The translations under genes were made by a program, and so were the position numbers. Positions 55,396 to 64,000 of a stretch of DNA of 64,000 nucleotides are shown here, in pieces. Each line of letters opens with the position of its first letter. The stretch's first letter is position 1. Source of the stretch: Vibrio mexicanus (GTDB lineage: Bacteria; Pseudomonadota; Gammaproteobacteria; Enterobacterales; Vibrionaceae). Under the pieces are notes generated by a model. That model made no database searches and was not told the origin of the DNA. It saw only the letters and a list, made by a program, of their open reading frames with translations. The stretch lies in the NCBI RefSeq assembly GCF_001012815.1, contig NZ_JYJP01000143.1, positions 62,001 to 126,000 of the forward strand, in the 5' to 3' direction.

Positions 55396-57019
55396 TAGTG
55401 ACTATGCTCCAGTGAACGGTTAACAATAATTAGCGGAATTAATCCCACTAAAACCAGTAGTACCGCAGGCATTGCGGCGAGCTCTAAATGCTCATCAGAG
55501 GCGAAGTTAAAAACATAAGTCGCCAACGTTTCAAAGTTAAATGGGCGAAGTAACAAAGCTGCATTCAGCTCTTTCATCGATTCAATGAAGACCAGTAATC
55601 CGGCGATAAGCGCACCACGGCGAATGAGTGGTAAATGCACGCGTTTGAGCATCTGATTCGAGTTACAGCCCATTGTTCTAGAGGCCATATCCAAAGAAGG
55701 CGAAATCTTACTTAGACTGCTTTCTACGCTGCCAATCGCAACGGCAGAGAAACGCACTACCATGGCAAAGATGAGCGCAAACATAGAGCCTGAGAAGATA
55801 AGCCCCGGACGCTCCCAGTCCATAGAACGAGCGATGTCGTTTACGAAGTGATCCATAAACACAACCGGAACCATCACACCGATTGCCAATACTGTACCCG
55901 GAACCGCATACCCCATTGACGAAAGGCGCATGAATGCCAAGCTAGATTTGTTCGATTTAACGCGATTGTTAAAGTTGACAATAACAGCGATAAATACAGC
56001 AATAACCGCGGCAGTTAGAGAGACTTGCAAACTGTTTACCGCGTACTGACGAAACTCTTCTGTCCAACTTTGTGCGAAATATTGATAAGCATAGATGCAC
56101 AGCTGAAGCAAAGGGAAGATAAACGCGATTGAGATAAGCCCCCAACACCAAGTAAGAGCCGCCCACTTTTTCCAACCCGTGAGCTCATATTTGAAGTCTT
56201 CACGGCTACTAAACTGGCTCTGAAATAACTTTTGCTTGCGGCGACTGTAGCGCTCAGCACTCAGCAAAACCAAAACAACCACCAGCATCATCGCCGAGAT
56301 CTTGGCAGCTGCCGTTAAGCTATGGTAACCGAGCCAAGTGTCGTACACCGCTGTGGTTAAAGTGCTCACTGCGAAATAGCTGACGGTGCCGAAATCGCCA
56401 ATGGTTTCCATTGCAACAAGCGACAAACCAACGGCAATCGCCGGTCTGACGAGTGGAAGCGACACACGAACAAAACTTTGCCAAGGGGTGCACTTTAGAA
56501 TACGTGCAGACTGAAGCAGAGAAACGTTTTGCTCCATAAATGCAGCTCGACACAACAGATAAACGTATGGGTACATCACCAAAGAGAGTACCACCGTTGC
56601 GCCGCCTAATGTACGAATATCTGGAAACCAATACTCGCCAGGCCCCAGCCAGTCATATCACGCAGCATGATTTGTATTGGACCTGCAAAATCAAACCAAT
56701 CGGTAAAGATATAACCAACGATATAGCCGGGCATTGCAAGGGGCAAGACAAGCGCCCACTGCAAGATTCGCTCAGAAGGTAAGCGGCACATCGCCATAAG
56801 CCATGCGCTAGGGATACCGAAAACAAGAGAGAGCAGCATGACACCTGTCACAAGCGTAACGGTGTTCCATGCGTAAGTGGGCATCACCGTTGACATAAGA
56901 TGCGGAAACAAGTCGTCCGTATCGCCAATGGCGGTGTAGAAGATCGCTAAGATCGGCAAAACCAGCAGCAAAGCAACGCTTAGACTACTGGTTTTCCATA
57001 AGATGTTTTTTTCTTTCAT
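55395..57019 (-). CDS. fbpB: Ferric iron ABC transporter permease (frameshifted in this sequence)
   Basis: A fused permease with two copies of the binding-protein-dependent transport domain and about twelve helices, 541 residues. The first copy starts MKEKNILWKTSSLSVALLLV. The frame breaks after DMTGWG; adding a G to the run at about 56643 (TGGGGGCC) continues GPGEYWFPDIRTLGGATVVL. EAA loops sit in each copy, for example SARILKCTPWQSFVRVSLP. It couples FbpA-bound iron to ATP hydrolysis by FbpC. Confidence 0.92.
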
Positions 57020-57083
57020 TGCCTAACTACAACAAGGCAATATGAAACACAAATGCGTTTGCAAATACATCTCATATCCCTTT

Positions 57084-57112
57084 AAAAAAATAGGGTACAG
57101 TTATACCCTATA
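57084..57112 (-). terminator. Intercistronic terminator between fbpA and fbpB
   Basis: On the minus strand ATAGGGTATA pairs with GTACCCTAT and seven T follow. It should let fbpA be made in excess over the membrane subunits. Confidence 0.8.
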
Positions 57113-57117
57113 TGCTT

Positions 57118-58134
57118 TTAAAGGTCAAATTTCACTTCATCTAGAAGGCGAATTGCAGCTGCGTGATGCTCTGCGATCTCATCTAGTGAAATAGTGTCAG
57201 CTTTGAAGTCACCCCAAGAAGCAACTAGCTCAGAACGCTCAACGCCTTCTTTAACTGGGTACTCGTAGTTCACTTCTGCGTACATGCTTTGCGCTTGGTC
57301 GCCCGCTAGGAACTCCATTAGCTTCTGAGCGTTATCACGGTTTGGAGAGTACTTAGCCATCGCCATACCAGAGATGTTTACGTGTGTACCTTCTGCATTT
57401 TGGTTAGGGAAGTTGATGTATACCGCATCAGCCCATGCTTGTTGGTTTTCATCGTTAACCATTTTGCCTAGGTAGTAGCTGTTACCTAGAGATACGTCAC
57501 ATAGACCTTCGTGAATCGCTTTCACTTGTGCACGGTCGTTACCTTGTGGCTTACGAGCTAGGTTCGCTTTAACGCCTTCTAGCCAAGCTTTCGCTTCAGC
57601 TTCGCCGTGGTGAGCGATGATAGAAGATACTAGAGATACGTTGTATGGGTGCTTACCAGAACGCGTACAGATTTTGCCTTTGAACTCTGGCTTAGCAAGG
57701 TCTGCGTAAGTGAAGTCGTCACCTAGCTTACCAACACGATCACGTGAAGAGTAAACTGAACGTGTACGAGTAGTTAGAGCAAACCATTCGTTCTTGTCGT
57801 CTTGGTACTGTGCAGGAATGTTTTTCTCAAGAACGTCACTCTCTACAGGCTGAACAAGACCTTTGCTTGTTAGTTCAGAAAGACGGCTAATATCAACCGT
57901 TAAAATCACGTCCGCTGGGCTGTACTCGCCCTCTTGTGCTAATGCTTCAGCTAGGCCTTTCTTAGCAAACTTAACGTTTACTTTAATGCCAGTGTCTTTC
58001 GTGAACTCGTTGAACATTGGCTCAACTAGGAAAGGTTGACGGTAAGAGTATACGTTTACTTCTTCTGCAGCAGACGCCGCGATAGGCGCCAAAGCGCTAC
58101 ATGCTAATGCAGAAAGAGTTAGCAATTTTTTCAT
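57118..58134 (-). CDS. fbpA: Periplasmic ferric iron-binding protein
   Basis: A 338-residue periplasmic protein with signal peptide MKKLLTLSALACSALAPIAASA and the FbpA/FutA start EEVNVYSYRQPFLVEPMF. Conserved tyrosines near the C-terminal third (SLGNSYYLGKM) form the Fe3+ site. It is first in the fbpABC operon, behind a Fur box, so expression should rise with iron starvation. Confidence 0.94.
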   Translation of the reverse strand: MKKLLTLSALACSALAPIAASAAEEVNVYSYRQPFLVEPMFNEFTKDTGIKVNVKFAKKGLAEALAQEGEYSPADVILTVDISRLSELTSKGLVQPVESDVLEKNIPAQYQDDKNEWFALTTRTRSVYSSRDRVGKLGDDFTYADLAKPEFKGKICTRSGKHPYNVSLVSSIIAHHGEAEAKAWLEGVKANLARKPQGNDRAQVKAIHEGLCDVSLGNSYYLGKMVNDENQQAWADAVYINFPNQNAEGTHVNISGMAMAKYSPNRDNAQKLMEFLAGDQAQSMYAEVNYEYPVKEGVERSELVASWGDFKADTISLDEIAEHHAAAIRLLDEVKFDL

Positions 58135-58152
58135 TAGTCCAGTCCTTATTTG

Positions 58153-58171
58153 GTAATGATAACGTTTATCA
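58153..58171 (-). promoter_or_regulatory. Fur box upstream of fbpA
   Basis: GGTAATGATAACGTTTATC matches the 19-base Fur consensus at 15 positions. A second, weaker AT-rich near-match follows at about 58178-58198. Binding of Fe-Fur here would block the fbpABC promoter. Confidence 0.72.
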
Positions 58172-58218
58172 GTTGCGTTATTATATTCATCATTATTAAG
58201 AATACAATGATCATAGAC

Positions 58219-58252
58219 AAAAAAACCTGCCTATGCAGGCAGGTTTTTTAAC
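58219..58252 (-). terminator. amtB terminator
   Basis: AAAAAAACCTGCCT pairs with AGGCAGGTTTTTT, 20 bases after the amtB stop codon. Confidence 0.9.
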
Positions 58253-58272
58253 TAATGGTTTGTAAGAAAATA

Positions 58273-59502
58273 TTACTTCACTGATACGAACTCTGGGTAA
58301 GCACCAACACCACAATCGTGCATGTCCATACCTTCTAGTTCTTCTTCTTCCGTTACGCGGATACCAATTGTTGCTTTTAGTAAGCCCCATACCACGAGGC
58401 TTGCACCAAATACCCAAGCAAAAATTACTGCTGCACCCAGAAGCTGAGCACCAAATGTTGCGTCACCATTGCTTAGAGGCACAACCATTAAACCGAAGAA
58501 ACCACATACACCGTGTACCGAGATAGCACCTACTGGATCATCAATCTTAAGCTTGTCTAGACCTACGATGCTGAATACTACCAACGCACCTGATACTGCA
58601 CCGATTGCTACAGAGTAAAGCGGTGATGGTGATAGAGGGTCAGCCGTGATTGCTACAAGGCCCGCTAACGCGCCGTTAAGAATCATTGTTAGGTCTGCTT
58701 TACCCCAAGTCGTTTTACACACTAGAAGCGCTGCAATCGCACCTGCTGCTGCTGCTGCGTTAGTGTTTAGGAAAATTTGACCAACTGCCGTTGCGTTTTC
58801 AAAGTCAGACACCATTAACTGAGAACCGCCATTGAAGCCGAACCAACCGAACCAAAGGATAAACGTACCTAGCGTTGCTAGTGGCATGTTTGAACCTTGA
58901 ATTGGGTAGACTTCGCCGTTCTTACCGTATTTACCTTTACGAGCACCTAGAAGTAGTACGCCTGCCAATGCCGCTGCTGCGCCTGCCATGTGAACAATAC
59001 CTGAACCTGCGAAGTCACTGAAACCTGCTTCAGATAGGAAACCGCCGCCCCATGTCCAGTAGCCTTCCATTGGGTAGATAAACGCTGTCAGTACTACAGA
59101 GAAGATTAGGAAAGACCAAAGCTTCATACGTTCCGCAACCGCACCTGATACAACAGACATTGCTGTTGCAACGAATACTACTTGGAAGAAGAAGTCAGAC
59201 TCTAGAGAGTGATCTGCACCTTCACCTTGCGTACCAATAAGGGTACCGAAAGACGGTAACCAACCACCTTCACCGTTATCGACATACATGATGTTGTAAC
59301 CCACGATTAGGAAGGTCGTACACGCAATTGCGTAAAGACAGATGTTCTTAGTTAGAATTTCAGTGGTGTTCTTTGAACGAACAAGACCCGCTTCTAGCAT
59401 TGCGAAACCTGCCGCCATCCACATTACTAACGCACCTGAAATGAGGAAGAAAAAAGTGTCTAGTGCGTAACGTAATTCCGTTACTGTTGTTGTTAATTCC
59501 AT
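58273..59502 (-). CDS. amtB: Ammonium transporter
   Basis: A 409-residue AmtB/Rh channel with eleven helices. Recognisable parts are MWMAAGFAMLEAGLVRSKNT, DFAGSGIVHMAGAAAALAG (pore histidine) and DPVGAISVHGVCGFFG (second pore histidine). It moves ammonia across the inner membrane and is gated by GlnK. ATG at 59502 follows GGAGAGC, which lies inside the end of glnK; the start is 2 bases after the glnK stop, so translation is coupled. Confidence 0.95.
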   Translation of the reverse strand: MELTTTVTELRYALDTFFFLISGALVMWMAAGFAMLEAGLVRSKNTTEILTKNICLYAIACTTFLIVGYNIMYVDNGEGGWLPSFGTLIGTQGEGADHSLESDFFFQVVFVATAMSVVSGAVAERMKLWSFLIFSVVLTAFIYPMEGYWTWGGGFLSEAGFSDFAGSGIVHMAGAAAALAGVLLLGARKGKYGKNGEVYPIQGSNMPLATLGTFILWFGWFGFNGGSQLMVSDFENATAVGQIFLNTNAAAAAGAIAALLVCKTTWGKADLTMILNGALAGLVAITADPLSPSPLYSVAIGAVSGALVVFSIVGLDKLKIDDPVGAISVHGVCGFFGLMVVPLSNGDATFGAQLLGAAVIFAWVFGASLVVWGLLKATIGIRVTEEEELEGMDMHDCGVGAYPEFVSVK

Positions 59503-59504
59503 GA

Positions 59505-59867
59505 TTATGCTCTCCAATCCTTCGAATTCTTATAGGCTTCAACGTCTAGCTCGCCAGTACGAATACGCACTGCTTGGCTCAAGTCGTACACGAAAATTTT
59601 ACCGTCACCGATTTTTCCGGTATGCGCAGCTTTGCTCACTGCTTCCACCACTCGGTCTACATTTTCTGCTTGAGTTGCGATTTCCAGTTTTACTTTTGGC
59701 AAGAAATCAACTTGATACTCAGCACCACGGTATAGCTCTGTGTGACCTTTTTGGCGGCCAAAACCTTTCACTTCTGATACCGTCATACCTTCGATGCCAA
59801 CATCGGCTAATGCTTCACGTACATCGTCTAGTTTGAAGGGTTTGATAATTGCGTTAATCAGTTTCAT
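59505..59867 (-). CDS. glnK: Nitrogen regulatory PII protein GlnK
   Basis: A 120-residue PII signal protein. The T-loop GRQKGHTELYRGAEYQVDF carries the tyrosine uridylylated under nitrogen limitation, and the B and C loops are TGKIGDGKIFV and VRIRTGE. It blocks AmtB when unmodified and signals 2-oxoglutarate and ADP/ATP. The last residues (KNSKDWRA) extend beyond the 112-residue family norm. ATG at 59867 follows GGGAGAGGA. The amtB pairing identifies it as GlnK rather than GlnB. Confidence 0.93.
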   Translation of the reverse strand: MKLINAIIKPFKLDDVREALADVGIEGMTVSEVKGFGRQKGHTELYRGAEYQVDFLPKVKLEIATQAENVDRVVEAVSKAAHTGKIGDGKIFVYDLSQAVRIRTGELDVEAYKNSKDWRA

Positions 59868-59907
59868 TGTGTCCTCTCCCGAAGCTCTCATCCTTTTCCT
59901 TCTATAA

Positions 59908-59924
59908 TCCAAGTGCCGTGCCAA
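59908..59924 (-). promoter_or_regulatory. Sigma-54 promoter of glnK-amtB
   Basis: TTGGCACGGCACTTGGA on the minus strand has the -24 GG and -12 spacing of YTGGCACG-N4-TTGC, with G in place of the last C. The transcription start would be about 30 bases before the glnK ATG. It fits NtrC control seen for glnK-amtB in other proteobacteria. Confidence 0.8.
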
Positions 59925-59978
59925 GTTTTTAAATTATTGATTTATATGAAGTTACTTTAACTAACCCCTCTAAAACGC

Positions 59979-60011
59979 AAAAAGGCCGCACCATGTTGGT
60001 GCGACCCTTTC
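59979..60011 (-). terminator. yacL terminator, overlapping an NtrC-like site
   Basis: On the minus strand AAAGGGTCGCACC pairs with GGTGCGGCCTTT, followed by a T-rich end. It lies about 66 bases after the yacL stop codon. The same bases form the first NtrC-like site. Confidence 0.6.
59988..60002. promoter_or_regulatory. NtrC-like enhancer site 1
   Basis: GCACC-ATGTT-GGTGC fits the NtrC consensus GCACY-N5-RGTGC. Its centre is about 80 bases upstream of the sigma-54 promoter. Confidence 0.65.
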
Positions 60012-60037
60012 CCTATAACAATGCATTAACATATTCT

Positions 60038-60054
60038 TTCACCAGTTCGGTGCA
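60038..60054. promoter_or_regulatory. NtrC-like enhancer site 2
   Basis: TTCACC-AGTTC-GGTGCA matches the consensus with one weaker half. Its centre is 51 bases from site 1, close to five helical turns, so the two can load NtrC on the same face of the DNA. Confidence 0.6.
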
Positions 60055-60076
60055 ATATGTCGAGACGCTTAATCGA

Positions 60077-60445
60077 TTAGTAGCCTAAAAAATCTTTCCA
60101 GCGTTCAATCAGCAGCTCAAAATCATCGATACCACAGCTTGCCGTACTCTCTGAGTTATAAAAGTCGAACTCACTGCCCTCTTCCAGCTTCATTTCATGA
60201 TCAAGCACGTTCTCTTGAATCGTGACTTCATCGCCTTGAATGCTCAAACTGATTTCAGCGCCTTCCAAGCGACAATCACTTGAAAGCTTGCCTTGAGAAT
60301 CGACAATTAAAGCTTCTACTTCAGCAATCTTGTCTCTGTCTTTGCCGATCTCCTCTTGGAGCCAGCGTCCGACTATCTCATGGCCCATGCTGCATTTCAC
60401 ATAGTATTCACCCATCAATGTATTTCGCGTAAATTCAAACTCCAT
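60077..60445 (-). CDS. yacL: YacL (UPF0231) family protein
   Basis: A 122-residue acidic protein. The start MEFEFTRNTLMGEYYVKCSMGHEIVGRWLQEEI and the ASCGIDDFELLIERWKDFL end are shared with E. coli YacL, including the SMGHEVVG block. Function unknown. As in E. coli it lies directly downstream of acnB on the same strand, but separated here by a terminator. Confidence 0.92.
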   Translation of the reverse strand: MEFEFTRNTLMGEYYVKCSMGHEIVGRWLQEEIGKDRDKIAEVEALIVDSQGKLSSDCRLEGAEISLSIQGDEVTIQENVLDHEMKLEEGSEFDFYNSESTASCGIDDFELLIERWKDFLGY

Positions 60446-60549
60446 ATAGGCTCCTAATCACAGTGAATGCTTTTCTTTAATACTCGTCGCAACATTGCGA
60501 GGGCGGTGAGTATATAGCGCAAAGTGCTCCTCAACCAGATCTTCACGAT

Positions 60550-60582
60550 CAAAAAAGCACTTACCTTTCGATAAGTGCTTTT
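60550..60582 (-). terminator. acnB terminator
   Basis: AAAAAAGCACTTA pairs with TAAGTGCTTTT. It lies 27 bases after the acnB stop. Confidence 0.88.
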
Positions 60583-60609
60583 ATATTTTAGAGTGTAACC
60601 AATCCAAGA

Positions 60610-63198
60610 TTATGCTGGTTCTTGGAAAATCACTTCATCCGCTTTCTTAGTGTACTGATCCATCTTATGGAAGTTCAGGTAACGGTATGTATCCGCTGCC
60701 GTCGCATCAATCTTCTGAGCGTACTCTAGGTACTCTTCTTTAGTAGGAATACGGCCAAGAATCGCACCTACTGCCGATAGTTCCGCTGATGCAAGGTAAA
60801 CGTTAGCACCTGTACCCAAACGGTTCGGGAAGTTACGTGTAGAGGTCGACATCACTGTTGCTTTGTCAGCAACACGTGCTTGGTTACCCATACATAGAGA
60901 ACACCCTGGAGTCTCGATACGTACACCAGCACGACCAAAGATACCGTAATAACCCTCTTCAGTAAGTTGGTCTTTATCCATCTTCGTTGGTGGCGCTACC
61001 CATAGGCGAGTACTTAAAGAGCCATTGAACTCTTCAAGCATCTTACCTGCAGCACGGAAGTGACCAATGTTAGTCATACATGAGCCGATGAATACTTCTT
61101 GGATCTCTGTGCCTTGAACATCAGACAGTAGGCGAGCATCGTCTGGATCATTTGGTGCACATAGAACAGGCTCAGTAATGTCAGCAAGATCAATCTCGAT
61201 AACATGCGCGTATTCTGCATCAGCATCCGCAGATAGTAGTTCTGGGTTTGCTAACCACTCTTCCATCGCCGTAATACGACGTTCAATAGTACGTACATCG
61301 CCGTAACCTTCCGCGATCATCCACTTAAGCATAGTGATGTTCGAGTTTAGGTACTCTTCGATAGACTCTTGAGACAGCTTAACGGTACAACCTGCCGCTG
61401 AACGCTCTGCTGATGCATCTGATAGCTCAAACGCTTGCTCAACAGAAAGGTGCTCAACACCTTCAATTTCTAGTACGCGACCAGAGAATTCGTTGATCTT
61501 ACCTGCTTTTTCTACTGTTAGTAGACCTTGCTTGATGCCGTATAGAGGAATCGCATGTACTAGGTCACGTAGCGTGATACCCGGTTGCATTTCACCTTTA
61601 AAGCGAACCAAGATAGATTCAGGCATATCAAGAGGCATAACACCTGTTGCTGCAGCAAACGCCACAAGACCAGAACCTGCTGGGAATGAGATACCTAGAG
61701 GGAAACGAGTATGCGAGTCACCACCTGTACCTACAGTATCAGGCAGAAGCATACGGTTTAGCCATGAGTGGATAACACCATCACCAGGACGAAGTGAAAC
61801 ACCCGCACGGTTCATGATGAAATCAGGCAGTGTGTGGTGAGTGTTAACGTCAACTGGTTTCGGGTAAGCCGATGTGTGACAGAATGACTGCATCACTAGG
61901 TCTGCAGAGAAGCCAAGACAAGCTAGGTCTTTCAGCTCATCACGTGTCATTGGGCCTGTTGTATCCTGAGAGCCCACCGTTGTCATCTTAGGCTCACAGT
62001 ATTGACCTGCGCGAACACCTTCAACGCCACACGCTTTACCCACCATCTTCTGAGCTAATGTATAGCCCTTATCTGAAGCGCTTGGGTCTACTGGTTTAGC
62101 AAATAGGTCTGTATCTGCTAGGCCTAGAGATTCACGAGCACGCCCAGTTAGACCACGACCGATAATCAGTGGAATACGACCACCAGCGCGCACTTCGTCA
62201 AGAAGCACATCGCTTAGCTCAAAGTTAGAGATCACGTCGCCATCTTTACGCACAACGCCTTCATATGGGTAAATTTCAATCACGTCGCCCATGTTCATCT
62301 GTTGAACATCTAGCTCGATCGGTAGTGCGCCTGAATCTTCCATTGTGTTGTAGAAAATTGGAGCAATTTTACCACCCAGACAAACACCGCCTGTGCGCTT
62401 GTTTGGTACAAATGGGATGTCTTCACCCATAAACCAAAGTACTGAGTTAGTTGCTGATTTACGAGACGAACCTGTACCCACAACATCACCCACATAGGCA
62501 AGCTGGATACCGTCTTTTTGCAGCTCTTCGATTTGTTTGATAGGGCCAACAGTACCTGGCTCATCTGGGTTGATCCCTTCGCGTTCCATTTTCAGCATTG
62601 CTTTTGCGTGAACTGGAATATCTGGACGTGACCATGCATCAGGTGCTGGAGATAAGTCATCGGTGTTTGTTTCACCAGTAACTTTGAATACTTTTACAGT
62701 GATCTTTTCAGCCACTTTCTCTTTCGATGTAAACCACTCAGCGTCAGCCCACGATTGCAGAACTTGCTTAGCCGCTTCATTGCCTGCTTTCGCTTTTTCT
62801 TCTACATCGTAGAACGCATCAAACATCAGTAGAGTGTGAGACAGTGCTTTTACAGCGATTGGCGCTAGTGCATCATCGTCTAGAAGTGCAATCAGTGATT
62901 CAATGTTGTAACCACCTTGCATTGTGCCCAGTAGCTCTGCCGCTTTCTCACGGCTCACTAGTGGAGAAGTCACTTCGCCTTTAGTAATAGCAGTTAAGAA
63001 TCCAGCTTTTACATAAGCCGCTTCATCTACACCTGGTGGGATTCGGTTTTCTAGAAGATCAAGAATGAACTCTTCTTCACCTTGAGGTGGGTTCTTTAAT
63101 AACTCAACAAGTCCAGCGACCTGTTCTGCGTCTAAAGGTTTAGGGACAACTCCCTCTGCAGCACGCTCTTCGACGTGTTTACGGTAGGCTTCAAGCAC
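60610..63198 (-). CDS. acnB: Aconitate hydratase B
   Basis: An 862-residue AcnB interconverting citrate and isocitrate in the TCA cycle; also an RNA-binding regulator when its cluster is lost. It begins with a HEAT-like domain (MLEAYRKHVEERAAEGVVPKP), followed by the swivel domain with GTGSSRKSATNSVLW. Cluster cysteines are in IGSCMTNIGHF and GCSLCMGNQARV. It starts at GTG (63198), with AGAGG eight bases upstream. Full length for the family. Confidence 0.97.
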   Translation of the reverse strand: MLEAYRKHVEERAAEGVVPKPLDAEQVAGLVELLKNPPQGEEEFILDLLENRIPPGVDEAAYVKAGFLTAITKGEVTSPLVSREKAAELLGTMQGGYNIESLIALLDDDALAPIAVKALSHTLLMFDAFYDVEEKAKAGNEAAKQVLQSWADAEWFTSKEKVAEKITVKVFKVTGETNTDDLSPAPDAWSRPDIPVHAKAMLKMEREGINPDEPGTVGPIKQIEELQKDGIQLAYVGDVVGTGSSRKSATNSVLWFMGEDIPFVPNKRTGGVCLGGKIAPIFYNTMEDSGALPIELDVQQMNMGDVIEIYPYEGVVRKDGDVISNFELSDVLLDEVRAGGRIPLIIGRGLTGRARESLGLADTDLFAKPVDPSASDKGYTLAQKMVGKACGVEGVRAGQYCEPKMTTVGSQDTTGPMTRDELKDLACLGFSADLVMQSFCHTSAYPKPVDVNTHHTLPDFIMNRAGVSLRPGDGVIHSWLNRMLLPDTVGTGGDSHTRFPLGISFPAGSGLVAFAAATGVMPLDMPESILVRFKGEMQPGITLRDLVHAIPLYGIKQGLLTVEKAGKINEFSGRVLEIEGVEHLSVEQAFELSDASAERSAAGCTVKLSQESIEEYLNSNITMLKWMIAEGYGDVRTIERRITAMEEWLANPELLSADADAEYAHVIEIDLADITEPVLCAPNDPDDARLLSDVQGTEIQEVFIGSCMTNIGHFRAAGKMLEEFNGSLSTRLWVAPPTKMDKDQLTEEGYYGIFGRAGVRIETPGCSLCMGNQARVADKATVMSTSTRNFPNRLGTGANVYLASAELSAVGAILGRIPTKEEYLEYAQKIDATAADTYRYLNFHKMDQYTKKADEVIFQEPA

Positions 63199-63465
63199 GA
63201 CTTTTTCCTCTCATTGCGGTTCCTCCCTCTTATTGCTATTTATTCAAAGAATAAGGGAGTGAACATCCTTGGAAACTTGGCTCTCCATTGCCAGACAAGT
63301 CATTCAATTGTATTGATGAGCAGCGCCAGAGAGGCCAAACTGTGGGACGTAAGATAGCAAATTTAACCTAAAATTAAAATCTGATCATTTTGACCAACAT
63401 AGCAACTTAAGACGAAAGTTGCATGATTTTCATAAATTAATCCGATGAATTTAGGCCAATATTCA
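63199..63465. other. Intergenic region between acnB and the patatin-like gene
   Basis: About 270 AT-rich bases. It should hold the acnB promoter in the first part. I see no small gene or clear terminator for the next gene. Confidence 0.4.
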
Positions 63466-64000
63466 CTACTTAAATGTCGTCCCAATGATTAAATAAACGG
63501 AATCGAATTGCTCTTCAGTAAAACCATATCCGAACATGACGGGACCGATTGGCGAGTTGATTCCGGCAAACACACTCGCGGCTTGATACAGAGGCGCATC
63601 TTGGAAATTGATATCCGGATCAGACCAGACGCCACCATATTCTATAGAGCTACCAATGTAGAGCGGAGAGCTAAACAACCCGAAATCATTATCGAACCAA
63701 CGGTAACGGTAAACCAGACTTGTAAACGCCAAGTTCTGACCGATTAGGCTATTTCTTGGGATACCAGACAGGTTCAAAAAGCCGCCGATCGTCTTTGGAT
63801 CTATTGGCAGTGTCGCTTTTTCGTTTTGAACTATGCCCAAGTCCATATTCGCGACTAAAGTATGACGCTCATAAGTGTAAGCACCGATGAACTTGGCGCT
63901 CACTTCTGTCACATTATCCGTCGACTGGCTCGGTAGGCCCCAAGGCAAGAGGTATTGGTTTCAGACTTGTCTCTCGAAAGCAGATACTCAGCATCAAAGT
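63466..64000 (-). CDS. C-terminal part of a patatin-like phospholipase with Omp85-type barrel (frameshifted, 5' end outside window)
   Basis: The visible part is a beta-barrel end: alternating strands with NSLIGQNLAFTSLVYRYRW, a GYGFTEEQ turn and the terminal IIGTTFK. The frame breaks upstream of LPWGLPSQS at about 63948; adding a T (TCTTTGCC) joins EYLLSRDKSETNTS and stays open to the window edge. In vibrios a barrel of this kind is the C-terminal domain of patatin-like NTE/PlpD-type phospholipases, which is my best guess. The patatin domain itself is outside the window, so another Omp85 family protein is possible. Confidence 0.6.

Overview
The window reads as a piece of the large chromosome of a Vibrio species. 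The reasons are the gene order infB-nusA-rimP-tRNA-fMet-tRNA-Leu-secG-glmM-folP-ftsH-rlmE-yhbY-greA-porin-dacB-tyrS, followed by hemL, rsmC and the chitin sensor chiS, with the diacetylchitobiose operon, fbpABC, glnK-amtB, yacL and acnB after it. From memory this matches the order in the VC0603-VC0645 part of Vibrio cholerae, read in reverse. I cannot name the species from the sequence alone. I saw no insertion sequence, prophage, integron or CRISPR array; almost all of the window is core genome.

Layout. Bases 1-5500 hold the 3' end of a glutamate-synthase-like large subunit with an unusual C-terminal extension, a CysJ-like diflavin reductase directly behind it, a DUF1499 lipoprotein, a DUF1254/DUF1214 protein and a LysR regulator. 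Bases 5500-18700 are the translation, transcription and cell-envelope housekeeping block (truB to greA), nearly all on the minus strand, with two tRNAs. Bases 19200-34500 hold an OmpU-type porin, PBP4, a short MgtE transporter, tyrS, an M23 peptidase, an RND efflux pair, erpA, hemL, an AI-2E family permease and rsmC. Bases 34700-53300 are the chitin disaccharide regulon: chiS, then a 680-base regulatory region, then the binding protein, a four-gene ABC transporter, a GH9 enzyme, GlcNAc kinase, GH20 hexosaminidase, diacetylchitobiose phosphorylase and a hexose-phosphate mutase. Together these import (GlcNAc)2, split it by phosphorolysis or hydrolysis, and bring both halves to GlcNAc-6-P. Bases 53400-64000 hold a DJ-1/PfpI protein, a ribbon-helix-helix protein, the ferric iron ABC transporter fbpABC behind a Fur box, glnK-amtB behind a sigma-54 promoter with two NtrC-like sites, yacL, acnB and a partial patatin/beta-barrel gene.

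Thirteen genes, including the normally essential ftsH, tyrS and hemL, are broken by a single-base frameshift. In every case restoring one base to a short homopolymer run gives a continuous, family-typical protein. I read these as sequencing or assembly errors and give each gene its full span. The most useful non-coding observations are the NtrC/sigma-54 architecture ahead of glnK, the palindrome and strong leader hairpin ahead of the chitobiose operon, inverted repeats ahead of the RND pump, and a possible structured leader ahead of the short MgtE gene. I found no clearly new multi-gene system. The closest candidate is the glutamate synthase-like protein paired with a diflavin reductase.
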